Positions 37,875 to 47,900 of a stretch of DNA of 64,000 nt are shown here, in pieces. The notes below the pieces were generated by a model, which worked only from the letters and a program-made list of their open reading frames with translations, was not told the origin of the DNA and did no database searches. How positions within the stretch are numbered: the first letter of the stretch is position 1; each line of letters starts with the position of its first letter. The DNA is taken from NCBI GenBank assembly GCA_029212745.1, contig JARGOL010000004.1, positions 62,001-126,000 on the forward strand, given 5' to 3'. The translations under genes and the position numbers were made by a program. The DNA is from Alcanivoracaceae bacterium (GTDB lineage Bacteria; Pseudomonadota; Gammaproteobacteria; Pseudomonadales; Alcanivoracaceae).

Positions 37875-38572
37875 ACCGTCAGGTACTCCTTGACCAGCGA
37901 CTCGCTCAGTTCCGCCACCGCGCCATCCGCTTTTACCGCCCCACGATCGAGAATGTAGAAGTGATCCGCTGTGCGCCGCACAAACGGCAGCTTCTGCTCC
38001 ACCAGCACCACGGTGACGCCCAGCTCACCGTTGAGCTTCTTGATCACGTCGCCAATGTCGCTGACGATATTCGGCTGGATGCCCTCGGTGGGCTCGTCGA
38101 AGATCAGCAGCTCCGGGTCAATCACCAGGGCCCGGCCGATGGCCAGTTGTTGCTGCTGCCCACCAGACAGGTCACCGCCGCGACGGCCCAGCATTTCTTT
38201 CAGCACCGGGAACATGTCGTAGATGAAGTCGGGAATCTTGCGCGACTTGTCGCGCCGCTGCGGCAAACCAATCTGCAGGTTCTCTTCCACGGTCAGCATG
38301 GGAAAGATCTGCCTTCCCTGCGGCACATAGCCGATGCCCAGGCCGGCGCGTTTTTCCATGGGCAGCTCATGCAGGGCCTGGTCCTTGTATTCGATACGGC
38401 CGCTGCTGATGGGCAGCTGGCCCATGATGCACTGCAGCAGCGTGGTCTTGCCGACACCGTTGCGACCCATGATGCAGGTGCACTTGCCCTTCTCGATGCT
38501 GATGTCCACATCCCAGAGCGTGTGACTCTCACCGTAGAACTGGTTCAGTCCAGCAATGCTCAGCATGGTCAT
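37871..38572 (-). CDS. urtE: Urea ABC transporter ATP-binding protein UrtE
   Basis: The 233-residue ATPase is of the LivF type. It has Walker A GRNGVGKTTLL, the signature LSGGQQQQLAIGRAL, Walker B LLIFDEPTEGIQPNI and the H-loop region. It powers uptake together with UrtD. It starts at 38572 with a four-base overlap with urtD, or six bases further at MLSIAGLNQ where GGGGGA is better placed. It overlaps ureD at its end. Confidence 0.95.
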   Translation of the reverse strand: MTMLSIAGLNQFYGESHTLWDVDISIEKGKCTCIMGRNGVGKTTLLQCIMGQLPISSGRIEYKDQALHELPMEKRAGLGIGYVPQGRQIFPMLTVEENLQIGLPQRRDKSRKIPDFIYDMFPVLKEMLGRRGGDLSGGQQQQLAIGRALVIDPELLIFDEPTEGIQPNIVSDIGDVIKKLNGELGVTVVLVEQKLPFVRRTADHFYILDRGAVKADGAVAELSESLVKEYLTV

Positions 38573-39399
38573 TCCCCCAGGTACACTTGTTTGACGCGGG
38601 CATCGTTCTGCACCTGCTCCATGGAGCCTTCGGCCAGCACCGCGCCCTGATGCAGCACCGTCACCGTGCGGGCAATGGAGCGGACAAAATCCATGTCATG
38701 CTCCACCACCACCACTGAGCGCTCACCGGCCAGGGACGTCAGCAACTCGGCGGTACGATCCATTTCCTGGTGCGTCATGCCCGCCACCGGCTCGTCCACC
38801 AGCAACAGCTTCGGTTGCTGCATCAGCAACATGCCGATCTCCAGCCATTGTTTCTGTCCGTGTGAAAGCTTCGACGCCGGCTCCTGAGCCAGCTCACTGA
38901 GGCCAATGGTTTCCAGCGTGTGGTCGATCCAGTCGCGCTGTTCGGCACTCAGGGACGCGCGCAACAGGGCCAGCACACGCTTGTCCTGGGCCATGGCCAG
39001 CTCCAGGTTCTGGAACACGGTGAGCATCTCGAACACGGTGGGTTTCTGGAACTTGCGGCCAATGCCGGCTTCGGCGATATCCGCCTCGGACATGTTGAGC
39101 AGGTTGATGCTCTGGCCAAACCAGGCCGAGCCACTGTCAGGGCGTGTCTTGCCGGTGATGATGTCCATCATGGTGGACTTACCGGCACCGTTGGGGCCGA
39201 TGATGCAGCGCAGCTCGCCCGCCTCGATGTACAGGTTCAGGTTGTTGATCGCCTTGAAGCCATCAAAGCTCACCGTCAGATCCTCGAGATAGAGAATGGT
39301 CTGGTGGCTCAGGTCCAGGCGCGGTCCGGCATCCGGGATCAGGAAATCGAACACCTGGTCGCGCCGCACGGCATGGCGCAGTGATTCGGTAAAGCTCAT
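38569..39399 (-). CDS. urtD: Urea ABC transporter ATP-binding protein UrtD
   Basis: The 276-residue ATPase is of the LivG type. It has Walker A GPNGAGKSTMMDIITGK, the signature LSHGQKQWLEIGMLLMQ and Walker B LLLVDEPVAGMTHQEM. The N-terminal 45-residue extension before the LTVSFDGFKAINNL core is usual for UrtD. The ATG at 39399 (MSFTESLRHA) overlaps the urtC stop by four bases; a longer reading inside urtC is rejected. Confidence 0.95.
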   Translation of the reverse strand: MSFTESLRHAVRRDQVFDFLIPDAGPRLDLSHQTILYLEDLTVSFDGFKAINNLNLYIEAGELRCIIGPNGAGKSTMMDIITGKTRPDSGSAWFGQSINLLNMSEADIAEAGIGRKFQKPTVFEMLTVFQNLELAMAQDKRVLALLRASLSAEQRDWIDHTLETIGLSELAQEPASKLSHGQKQWLEIGMLLMQQPKLLLVDEPVAGMTHQEMDRTAELLTSLAGERSVVVVEHDMDFVRSIARTVTVLHQGAVLAEGSMEQVQNDARVKQVYLGE

Positions 39400-40484
39400 G
39401 CGCGCGCCCTCCTCATGGCTGCAAGGCCGACGATGCCTTTGGGCAGGTACAGGGTGACCAGCACAAACAACGCACCGAGGGCAAACAACCACACCTCCGG
39501 CAATGCGGCAGTAAACACGGTCTTGCCGTAATTGACCGCCACGGCACCGGCGGCTGCGCCGAACAGCGTCGCGCGTCCGCCCACCGCCACCCAGACGATC
39601 AGCTCGATGGAATGCAATGGCGAGAATTCATTCGGGTTGATGATGCCCACCTGCGGTACATACAGGGCGCCGGCAATGCCAGCGAGCACCGCCGAGAAGG
39701 TAAACAGCCACAACTTGGCATGCTCCACCTTGTAGCCAATGAAACGGGTGCGGCTCTCGGCATCGCGCACGGCCACCGCCAGCAGTCCCAGGCGCGAACG
39801 GACGATGTAGCGACACACCAGGTAGCCCAGCGCCAGGGCAATGGCGGAGGCCAGGAACAGGCCCACACGGGTGGCATCACTCTGCAGGCTGAAGCCGAGC
39901 AGGTCCTTGAAGTCGGTGAGGCCGTTGTTGCCGCCAAACCCCATCTCGTTGCGAAAGAACGCCAGCATCAGGGCATAGGTCAGTGCCTGGGTCATGATCG
40001 ACAGGTAGACCCCGGTGACCCGGGAGCGGAACGCCAGCCAGCCAAACACGAACGCCAGCACGCCAGGCACCAGCGCCACCATGAGCATGGCAAACCAGAA
40101 CTGGTCGAAGCCGTACCAGAACCACGGCAGCGCATCCCAATTCAGGAACACCATGAAGTCCGGCAGGTCAGGGTTGCCATAGACGCCGCGATCGCCGATC
40201 TGGCGCATCAGGTACATGCCCATGCCGTAGCCTCCCAGGGCAAAGAACGCCCCGTGGCCGAGACTGAGAATCCCCAGGTACCCCCAGACCAGGTCGGCGG
40301 CGATGGCCAGCAACGCATAGCACAGGTACTTACCGAGCAGGGTTACCGTGTAGGTGGACATGTGCAGGGCCGAGCTCTCCGGCACCAGCAGGTTGGCACA
40401 GGGCACCACCACGCACAGCACTGCCAGTACCATCAGGAAGATCTTGCCGCCGGTGTCGTCGGCGAAGACGCTTGTACGATTCAT
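39396..40484 (-). CDS. urtC: Urea ABC transporter permease UrtC
   Basis: The 362-residue permease is of the LivM type, with about ten membrane helices and the conserved segments LVWGYLGILSLGHGAFFALGGYGMGMYL and NYGKTVFTAALPEVWLFALGALFVLVTLYLPKGIVGL. It forms the inner-membrane channel with UrtB. GGAGGG precedes the ATG at 40484 with a five-base spacer; a start six codons upstream is possible but lacks a good site. The gap to urtB is one base. Confidence 0.95.
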   Translation of the reverse strand: MNRTSVFADDTGGKIFLMVLAVLCVVVPCANLLVPESSALHMSTYTVTLLGKYLCYALLAIAADLVWGYLGILSLGHGAFFALGGYGMGMYLMRQIGDRGVYGNPDLPDFMVFLNWDALPWFWYGFDQFWFAMLMVALVPGVLAFVFGWLAFRSRVTGVYLSIMTQALTYALMLAFFRNEMGFGGNNGLTDFKDLLGFSLQSDATRVGLFLASAIALALGYLVCRYIVRSRLGLLAVAVRDAESRTRFIGYKVEHAKLWLFTFSAVLAGIAGALYVPQVGIINPNEFSPLHSIELIVWVAVGGRATLFGAAAGAVAVNYGKTVFTAALPEVWLFALGALFVLVTLYLPKGIVGLAAMRRARA

Positions 40485-40485
40485 G

Positions 40486-42108
40486 TCAGCCCTCCGCCGC
40501 ACGGCCGCGCTGCGGGAACAGTCCCTGCGGCCGCTTCTGGATAAACAGGATGATGAACACGAGGATCAGGATCTTAGCCAGCACAGCACCGGCCGACGGC
40601 TCCAGCACCTTGTTCATCACGCCCAGGCTCATACCTGCAAACAAGGTGCCAAGCAGGTTGCCGACGCCGCCAAACACCACCACCATGAACGAATCGATGA
40701 TGTAGGCCTGTCCCAGGTTGGGGCCCACATTGGTGATCAGGCTCAATGCCACCCCGGCGACACCGGCAATGCCCGAGCCGAGGCCAAATGTCAGTGCATC
40801 CACCCATTGGGAACGCACCCCCATGGCGCGGGCCATGTTGCGGTTCTGCGACACGGCACGCACCTGCAGCCCCAGTGGCGTCTTCTTCATCACGAACACC
40901 AGCGCCAGGAACACCATCAGGCAGAACACGATGATGTAGAGGCGGTTCCATGTCAGTGACAGCACCGAGTTCACTTCCAGCAGGCCACTCATCCAGTCAG
41001 GGGTAATCACCGACTTGTTCAGCGGCGAGAAGATGGTGCGCACGGTCTGCTGCAGGATCAGGCTGATACCGAAAGTGGCCAGCAGTGTTTCCAGCGGGTT
41101 GCCGTAGAGGTGGCGTATCACCAGCCGCTCCATGAGGATGCCGGCCAGCGCCGACACCAGGAACGCCGCCGGGATAGCGATGATGATGGAGATGCCGATC
41201 ATGTCCGGCATCAGCTGCTGGATCACATAGGTGGTATAGGCGCCGAGCATGATCAGCTCGCCATGGGCCATGTTGATCACGCCCATGACACCGAAGGTAA
41301 TGGCCAGGCCAATGCCCGCCAGTACCAGCACCGAACCGAAGCTGAGACCGAAGTACAGGGTCTCGATGTTCTCGTACACCGCCACCCGTGCCTCGATGGC
41401 GTCAATGGCATCCTGGGCCTGGCGCGCCAGCAGCGCGCTGTCGGTGCCTTGCATGAACTGTTGCAGGGTATTCAGTGCCACCGGCTCAAGGCTGGTGGAC
41501 AGGGTCTCGATGGCAGCCCCGGCCAGCGCGACATCGCCGGTGCGCAGGTCGCCCACCGCCAGCACCACAGCCATGGCCTCGCGCACCTCGGTATCCTGCT
41601 CGTCCGAGTAATATTCGCGGATGATGGCCACCGAATCGCTGTCCACCTTTTCGATGATCTGGTTGACCGCCGCCAGTCGCATGGCAGGGTCATCGGCGCG
41701 CAACTGCAGTTGCGCAATGGTGCGTCGCAGGATGCGGCGCACGGAATTATTGATGCGAACCCGTTTCAGGTCGCCTTTGCTGTCTGCCAGGGTGACATCG
41801 CCGGAATCCAGGTCGGCGATACGATACTGGTCGTTGTCAGCATCGGTGACCGAGATCAGCTGCCCGCTTTCAGACAGGTACAGGTCACCGCCAAGCATGG
41901 TTTGCAGGACCGGCAACAGGGCCGTGGCGCCGGGTCGATCCGGCAAGGACGTGACCAGCTCACGCTTGTCCGTGTATGAGCCATCGGCCAGAACGGCCAG
42001 ATCCTGCTCATCCATCAGTGCAGCGCGGAGAGGACTACAGAGAAGCAGCAAGATGATTTGGACCAGCAGCAGCTGGATTCCGATACACCCTTTGCGCGGC
42101 AGAAGCAT
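40486..42108 (-). CDS. urtB: Urea ABC transporter permease UrtB
   Basis: The 540-residue LivH-type permease has a signal-like N terminus, a roughly 190-residue extracytoplasmic region (HEAT-like: DDPAMRLAAVNQIIEKVDSDSVAIIREYY, TEVREAMAVVLAVGD) and a C-terminal membrane domain from about 250 onward. GLAITFGVMGVINMAHGELIMLGAYTTYVIQ is the diagnostic permease motif. The long N-terminal extension is usual in proteobacterial UrtB. CGGGAG precedes the ATG. A small hairpin separates it from urtA. Confidence 0.95.
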   Translation of the reverse strand: MLLPRKGCIGIQLLLVQIILLLLCSPLRAALMDEQDLAVLADGSYTDKRELVTSLPDRPGATALLPVLQTMLGGDLYLSESGQLISVTDADNDQYRIADLDSGDVTLADSKGDLKRVRINNSVRRILRRTIAQLQLRADDPAMRLAAVNQIIEKVDSDSVAIIREYYSDEQDTEVREAMAVVLAVGDLRTGDVALAGAAIETLSTSLEPVALNTLQQFMQGTDSALLARQAQDAIDAIEARVAVYENIETLYFGLSFGSVLVLAGIGLAITFGVMGVINMAHGELIMLGAYTTYVIQQLMPDMIGISIIIAIPAAFLVSALAGILMERLVIRHLYGNPLETLLATFGISLILQQTVRTIFSPLNKSVITPDWMSGLLEVNSVLSLTWNRLYIIVFCLMVFLALVFVMKKTPLGLQVRAVSQNRNMARAMGVRSQWVDALTFGLGSGIAGVAGVALSLITNVGPNLGQAYIIDSFMVVVFGGVGNLLGTLFAGMSLGVMNKVLEPSAGAVLAKILILVFIILFIQKRPQGLFPQRGRAAEG

Positions 42109-42146
42109 GCTTCACTCCCGTGGATTGGAAAACCGGAAACAGAATG

Positions 42147-42171
42147 AGGCCCCGCGCCAGGCACGGGGCTC
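42147..42171. promoter_or_regulatory. Intercistronic hairpin between urtA and urtB
   Basis: GAGCCCCG and CGGGGCCTC (minus strand) can pair with one bulge and a nine-base loop in the 88-base gap after urtA. There is no U-run, so it is more likely an mRNA-stabilising or processing hairpin than a full terminator. Such elements often raise the level of the binding protein relative to the permeases. Confidence 0.5.
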
Positions 42172-42196
42172 ATCTGCGTGTTACATCAGCGGATGA

Positions 42197-43477
42197 TCAG
42201 TAGTTCTGGCCGCTGCACTTCTTGGTCTTGGTGTTGTAGTTGCCGCAGCCGAGCTTGTCGGTCCAGTCAGCAACGATGTCCTTGGAACCGGGCAGGTGAT
42301 CGGACCAGGCATCACCCGGTACCAGGTCGTCGGTCTCCCAGACCACGTCGAACTGGCCGTTGTCCTGGATTTCGCCAATCAGCACCGGCTTGGTGATGTG
42401 GTGGTTGGCCAGCATCTTGGCAGTGCCACCGGTGAGGTTCGGCACTTCCACGCCAATGATGGCTTTCTGTACCGCTTCCGGATCGGTGGTACCGGCCTTC
42501 TCGACCGCCTTCACCCACATGTTGAAGCCGATGTAATGGGCTTCCATCGGATCGTTGGAGACACGCTCCTTGGAGCCGATGAACTTCTGCCAGTCCTTGA
42601 TGAATTTCTTGTTGGCCTTGCTGTCCACACTCATGAAGTAGTTCCAGGCGGCCAGGTGACCCACCAGCGGGCCAGTGTCGATACCGGACAGCTCTTCTTC
42701 ACCCACGGAGAACGCCACCACCGGGATGTCCTCGGCGGACAGGCCCTGGTTGCCCAGCTCCTTGTAGAACGGCACGTTGGCATCACCGTTGATGGTGGAA
42801 ACCACAGCGGTCTTCTTGCCGGCACTGCCGAATTTCTTGATGTCAGAGACAATGGACTGCCAGTCAGAGTGACCGAACGGCGTGTAGTTGATCATGATGT
42901 CCGCGTCAGCAACGCCCTTGGCCTTGAGGTAGGCTTCCAGGATCTTGTTGGTGGTACGCGGGTAGACATAGTCCGTGCCGGCCAGCACCCAACGCTCAAC
43001 ACCCACATCGTTCATCAGGTAATCCACGGCCGGAATAGCCTGCTGGTTCGGCGCGGCACCGGTGTAGAAGACGTTCTTGGAGGATTCCTCACCCTCGTAC
43101 TGCACCGGGTAGAACAGGATGTTGTTCAGTTCCTCGAACACCGGCAGCACGGACTTGCGTGATACCGAGGTCCAGCAGCCAAACACGGCGGCAACCTTGT
43201 CTTTCTCGATCAGCTCGCGGGCTTTCTCTGCGAACAGCGGCCAGTTGGAGGCCGGGTCCACCACCACGGGCTCGAGTTTCTTGCCCAGCAGGCCACCCTT
43301 CTTGTTCTGCTCTTCGATGAGCATCAGCATGGTGTCCTTGAGGGTGGTTTCACTGATGGCCATGGTGCCGGACAGTGAGTGCAGCACGCCTACCTTGATC
43401 GAATCGGCGGCGAACGTGATGCTGGAGGCCAGCAGCGCGGCCGGGATGGCCAGCGACTTCAGAATCGACTTTTTCAT
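42197..43477 (-). CDS. urtA: Urea ABC transporter substrate-binding protein UrtA
   Basis: The 426-residue periplasmic protein captures urea for UrtBCDE. A signal peptide (about 1-23, MKKSILKSLAIPAALLASS then ITFA) precedes the mature start ADSIKVGVLHSLSGTMAISE, which is the hallmark of UrtA. Further motifs are VFGCWTSVSRKSVLPVFEELN, YPVQYEGEESSKNVFYTGAAPNQQAIPAVDYL and FNMWVKAVEKAGTTDPEAV. The start at 43477 gives the signal peptide directly; a longer reading adds 19 implausible residues. It follows the porin gene on the same strand. Confidence 0.97.
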   Translation of the reverse strand: MKKSILKSLAIPAALLASSITFAADSIKVGVLHSLSGTMAISETTLKDTMLMLIEEQNKKGGLLGKKLEPVVVDPASNWPLFAEKARELIEKDKVAAVFGCWTSVSRKSVLPVFEELNNILFYPVQYEGEESSKNVFYTGAAPNQQAIPAVDYLMNDVGVERWVLAGTDYVYPRTTNKILEAYLKAKGVADADIMINYTPFGHSDWQSIVSDIKKFGSAGKKTAVVSTINGDANVPFYKELGNQGLSAEDIPVVAFSVGEEELSGIDTGPLVGHLAAWNYFMSVDSKANKKFIKDWQKFIGSKERVSNDPMEAHYIGFNMWVKAVEKAGTTDPEAVQKAIIGVEVPNLTGGTAKMLANHHITKPVLIGEIQDNGQFDVVWETDDLVPGDAWSDHLPGSKDIVADWTDKLGCGNYNTKTKKCSGQNY

Positions 43478-43509
43478 GATGTATCCCCTTGATTGGATCG
43501 GAGTCTGGG

Positions 43510-43532
43510 GCCGCCTGCGTCCTGCAGGCGGC
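43510..43532. promoter_or_regulatory. Perfect hairpin between porin gene and urtA
   Basis: GCCGCCTGC (43510-43518) and GCAGGCGGC (43524-43532) form a nine-base perfect stem with a five-base loop in the 71-base gap. No U-run follows in the direction of transcription, so this may attenuate or protect the transcript and does not look like a strong terminator. It makes partial read-through from the porin into urtA possible. Confidence 0.6.
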
Positions 43533-43548
43533 ACGTTGTCAGGCCAGG

Positions 43549-44643
43549 TCAGAAGGTGACCAGGGCCTCCAGTGCATAGGAATCGGCACTTGCCTCTACC
43601 TGGCCATCGACCGGATCGAGGTACTCGATGTCATCGGTGCGGTACTCGGCCACGATCAGCAGGTTGTCGGTGAGGGCATAGCTCGGCGCCACCGTGATGC
43701 CGCTGACAGCCTCGAACTCGATCCCGTCCTTGGTTTCCAGGGTCCAGTCGTGATAGCGCACGGTGATACCGGCCTTGCCGAAGGCATAGTTGGCCATCAG
43801 CAGGTAACCGCTGGCTTCGTCATCCTTGGCGGTGGCATACACCGGGTTGTCCTCGGACTTGTTGTATTCCGCCGCCAGCAGCAGATCGCCGATGGCGAAG
43901 CTGGTCCAGGCGTTGATCAGCACGATGTCCTCATCCAGGGCTTCGTTCTCGTCCACGGAGTAGAAGAACTTGGCGGTCCAGGCGTCGGTGGGCATCACGG
44001 CAATCATGGTTTCGATGGCCGGCTTCTTGCTGTCGCGGAACTCGCCTTCCAGGTCGCCGAGGTCATTGACCACGGATACGGCGGCGGCAAACATGTCGGT
44101 GCCGTAGAGGGCCGACATACCCTGCTGGTAACCGCCGTAGAAGTAACCGGCATACCCGGCACCGGAGTACTGGAACAGCCCGGTGGGATCTTCCGTCTCC
44201 CAGCCGGCATAGCTGAGGAAACGGCCCGCCTTGACGCTGAAGTTGTCGCTGACGGCGTAGTTCAGGTAGGCCTGCTCGATGTCCGTCTCTTCACCGATGG
44301 GCACTTCCACTTCCACATCGTCGCCGCTGGGCTGTGCGGTGCCGAAACCGGTGACGGTACGGCCATCGTCCTGGTGCTCCAGGTCGACCGTGGCGGAGAG
44401 CTTGTCATCGAAGCTGTACATGAAGTTCAGCTCGAACTGGTCGAGGCCGGAAGAGGTCTCGCTCGACTTGCTGTCCACCGCCAGCGCGGCCGGGCTGTCG
44501 ATCTCGGACTCCACATAGGTTGACGACATGTCGATGAAGCCAGACAGGCTGAGCTTTTCGGTCAGCTCGATTTCAGCCTGGGCCATGGATGAGGCGGCAA
44601 TCAGTGCAACCGCCAGGGACAGCTTGTTTCGGTGAGCTTTCAT
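43549..44643 (-). CDS. Outer-membrane beta-barrel porin of the urea locus
   Basis: The 364-residue protein has a signal peptide (about 1-22, MAQA cleavage) and then alternating beta-strand sequence with many Gly, Tyr and Asp residues, ending in a terminal ALEALVTF with the C-terminal phenylalanine required for barrel assembly. Segments such as AGRFLSYAGWETEDPTGLFQYSGAGYAGYFYGGYQQG suggest a small-solute porin. Its place at the head of the urt genes suggests it admits urea or short amides through the outer membrane; that is context-based. The ATG at 44643 gives the signal peptide; longer readings run into the promoter region. Confidence 0.87.
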   Translation of the reverse strand: MKAHRNKLSLAVALIAASSMAQAEIELTEKLSLSGFIDMSSTYVESEIDSPAALAVDSKSSETSSGLDQFELNFMYSFDDKLSATVDLEHQDDGRTVTGFGTAQPSGDDVEVEVPIGEETDIEQAYLNYAVSDNFSVKAGRFLSYAGWETEDPTGLFQYSGAGYAGYFYGGYQQGMSALYGTDMFAAAVSVVNDLGDLEGEFRDSKKPAIETMIAVMPTDAWTAKFFYSVDENEALDEDIVLINAWTSFAIGDLLLAAEYNKSEDNPVYATAKDDEASGYLLMANYAFGKAGITVRYHDWTLETKDGIEFEAVSGITVAPSYALTDNLLIVAEYRTDDIEYLDPVDGQVEASADSYALEALVTF

Positions 44644-44942
44644 GATCAGGTACCCCCTTGGTAACCGTTGGCAAAACACGTTGTTGCTTGGGACGTTGCT
44701 AGGATTTCCGCCAGAGACCGGACCCGACTGTCGCGGTGTCACTGCCACTTTCTGTCCTTGCTGCCGGACCGGCCTCAAAGCGGAAAACCGTTGACGGGTG
44801 CCATCATTACGGTGGCAGGGGGTCACCACCATTCGGTAATCAGCCATTTCGTATACGTCATATGACGTATGGGGTTGGCCGCGAGGAGTGCGCATCATGG
44901 CGCCGGGCTGCACCGGGCCCGGATATTGCAAGATGGACGTCC
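44644..44942. promoter_or_regulatory. Divergent control region, porin-urt-ure operon and sensor operon
   Basis: This 299-base noncoding region holds promoters for the porin (leftward) and the sensor kinase (rightward). It contains a perfect 18-bp palindrome at 44853-44870 and three CGTTG copies at 44666, 44679 and 44694 close to the porin start, 13 and 15 bases apart. I found no good sigma-54 site with correct spacing. Confidence 0.6.
44853..44870. promoter_or_regulatory. Perfect 18-bp palindrome, candidate response-regulator operator
   Basis: ATACGTCAT is followed directly by its reverse complement ATGACGTAT. It lies 73 bases upstream of the sensor kinase start and about 210 bases upstream of the porin start. 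The adjacent operon encodes a LuxR/NarL-type response regulator, a class that binds short inverted repeats as a dimer, so autoregulation is the simplest reading. Confidence 0.6.
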
Positions 44943-47900
44943 ATGGACAGACAGTTCCCCACAGAGCACCCCATCGACGATGCCCATCGTCAATACAATC
45001 AATGGGTTGCCAATGAGACGCTGGAGGATTTTGCGCTCCGCTTTACGGCCAAGCATGCCCGTCGCTGGTCGCTCAAGCGCATTGCCAATACCGCCCTGGG
45101 CATCGTCTCGTTCCTGGCGCTGGAAGCCATCGGCGGTGCCATTACCCTGAGCTACGGCTTTACCAATGCGCTCTGGGCCATCATCACCGTGTCTGCCATC
45201 ATCTTCCTGAGCGGAATACCCGTGTGCTATCACGCCTCACGCACCGGCGTGGATATCGACCTGCTCACCCGTGGCGCCGGCTTCGGCTATATCGGCTCGA
45301 CGGTCTCGTCGCTGGTGTATGCGTCCTTTACGTTCATCTTTTTCGCCCTGGAAGCGGCGATCATGTCCAGCGCCCTGCAGATGCTGTTCGGCTGGCCGCA
45401 GTTCGTGGCCCATATGCTCTCCGCCCTGGTGGTGATCCCGCTGGTCACCCACGGCATCACCCGCATTTCGTTCTTCCAGCTGATCACCCAGCCGGTATGG
45501 GCGCTGCTGCAGTTCATTCCGCTGGTACTGGTGGTGTGGGCACACATGGACACGGTGCCGCACTGGACCGGCTTTACCGGCTCCGCCCAGGAAGGGCCGG
45601 GCTTTGACCTGTACCTGTTCGGCGCCGCGGCGGCGGTGATCTTCCCGCTGATTGCACAGAATGGCGAACAGGTGGATTACCTGCGCTTCCTGCCGCGCGA
45701 CCGGGAGAACACACCGGCCTGGTGGGCGGCGCTGGTCCTGTCCGGGCCGGGCTGGGTGCTGGTGGGCATGCTCAAGCTGCTGGCCGGCTCGTTTCTCGCT
45801 GTGCTGGCGCTGGAATACGGCACCGACCCGAGCGTGGCGGACGATCCCACCCACATGTACCTGATCGTGTTCGAGTACTTCCTCGGCAACAGCCATGCGG
45901 CCATCATCATTGCTGCGGCATTCGTGATCATTTCCCAGCTCAAGATCAACGTCACCAATGCCTATGCCGGCTCCATCGCCTGGTCCAACTTCTTCTCGCG
46001 GCTCACCAATAACCACCCCGGGCGCATCGTCTGGGTGTTCTTCAACGTCTCCATCGCGTTCCTGCTCATGGAGGTGGGCCTGTACAAGGCGTTCGAGGAA
46101 ATCCTGATCACCTTTTCGGCACTGGTGCTGTCCTGGTTCGGAGCGGTGACAGCAGATCTCGCCATCAACCTGCCCCTGGGCCTGCGCCCGAAGAAGATCG
46201 ACTTCAAGCGTGGCAAGCTCTACGACATCAACCCGGTGGGCTTCTTCTCCATGTTGCTGGCCTCGGTGCTGGGCATCGCTTCGGAGCTGGGTCTGTTCGG
46301 CCCCACCGCCGAGGCACTGGCGCCGTTCCTGGCCTTCTTCCTGCCCTTCATCACCGCACCGCTGCTGGCCTGGTACACCGGCGGGCGCTACTACCTGGTG
46401 GACGAACCCACCCTGGAAGGCCGCCTGGTGGTGACCCAGGGCAGCGATGCCGACGACAACGCCCGCTGCGAGTGCAAGGTGTGCCTGGGCACCTACGACA
46501 AGGAAGACATGCTGTTCTGCCCCTACTACGGCGGCGGCATCTGTTCACTGTGCTGTTCACTGGAATCCCTGTGCCAGGATGCCTGCCGCCCCGGCGCCGA
46601 CATCAAGGACCAGACCGGCCTGTTCCTGGCCAAAGTGCTGCCGCGCTGGCTGGTGGGCCGCGTGCAGTCCAACGTGGGTCACTTCCTGTTTATTTTTTCG
46701 GTGATCGGTGTGCTGATTGCCGGCTTGCTGAGCATCTCTGCCTATACCCTGGGCATCAACGCACCGGAGCTGGCCGAAGCGGCAGACACGGTGTTCTTCC
46801 AGGTGTTCTTCCTGTTCCTGATCGTCGCCGGGGTGCTGGTGTGGCTCTATGTGCTGGCCGACAACACCCGCAAGAAAGCCCTGGTGGAGCTGCAGCACCA
46901 GACAGACGCACTGCAAAAGGAAGTCACCCGTCACCACCAGACCGCCACCCAGCTGGCCGAGGCCAAGGAACAGGCGGACCAGGCCAACATCTACAAGACC
47001 CGGTACCTCTCCGGAGTCAGTCACGAGCTGCGCACGCCGCTGAACACCATCTTCGGCTACGCCCAGATACTGCAGGGCAACAACGAGCTCAATGACAAGA
47101 CGCGCGACATCGCCGAGGTCATTTCACGCAGCTCCGAGCACCTCACCGATGTGATCGAGGGCCTGCTGGAAATTTCCAAGATCGAGGCCAAGCGGCTGGA
47201 ATACCTGCACAACGAGACGGTGAACATCCACGCCCTGGTGGAACAGATCTGCAAGATGTTCGAGCTGCAGGCGCGCAAGAAGCATCTCTCCTTCGAGCAT
47301 GTGGGCCTGCAGAACCTGCCCAAGCACATTCGCGGGGATGGCAAGCGCATCCGCCAGGTGCTGATCAACCTGCTCTCCAATGCCATCAAGTTCACCCCCG
47401 AGGGCAAGGTCCGCCTTAGCATCAGCTACCGTAACCAGGTGGCGCGCTTTGTGGTGGAGGACACCGGCATCGGTATCGACCCGGCGGATGAGCACAAGAT
47501 CTTTGCGCCGTTCGAGCGCATCCGCAACGCGCACACGGAAACCATTCCCGGCACCGGCCTGGGACTGGCCCTGAGCAAACTGATCACGGAACTGATGGGC
47601 GGCGACCTGTCGTTCCAGAGCACACCGTCGGTGGGCACCCGCATGACGCTGACGCTGATGCTGACTGCCGTGTCGGTGCCCGACAGTGCCCAGGAGCGCC
47701 CGTTACCGAAGCTGGTCACGGGTTACCTGGGCCAGCGCAAGATCATCCTCGCGGTGGACGACGAGCTTGATCACCGGCGCCTGCTGATGGACCTGCTCAC
47801 GCCTCTGGGCTTCACCGTCATGGAAGCCGCCAATGCCGAGGCCGCCGAAGAGATCGCCCGGGAATGCCCGGTGGACCTGTTCATCCTCGATATCCGCATG

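Noticed and set aside
44644-44760. Possible sigma-54 promoter (TGGCGG...GCAA on the minus strand) before the porin gene
   Set aside because: The GG-to-GC spacing is one base too long and the rest of the consensus is missing.
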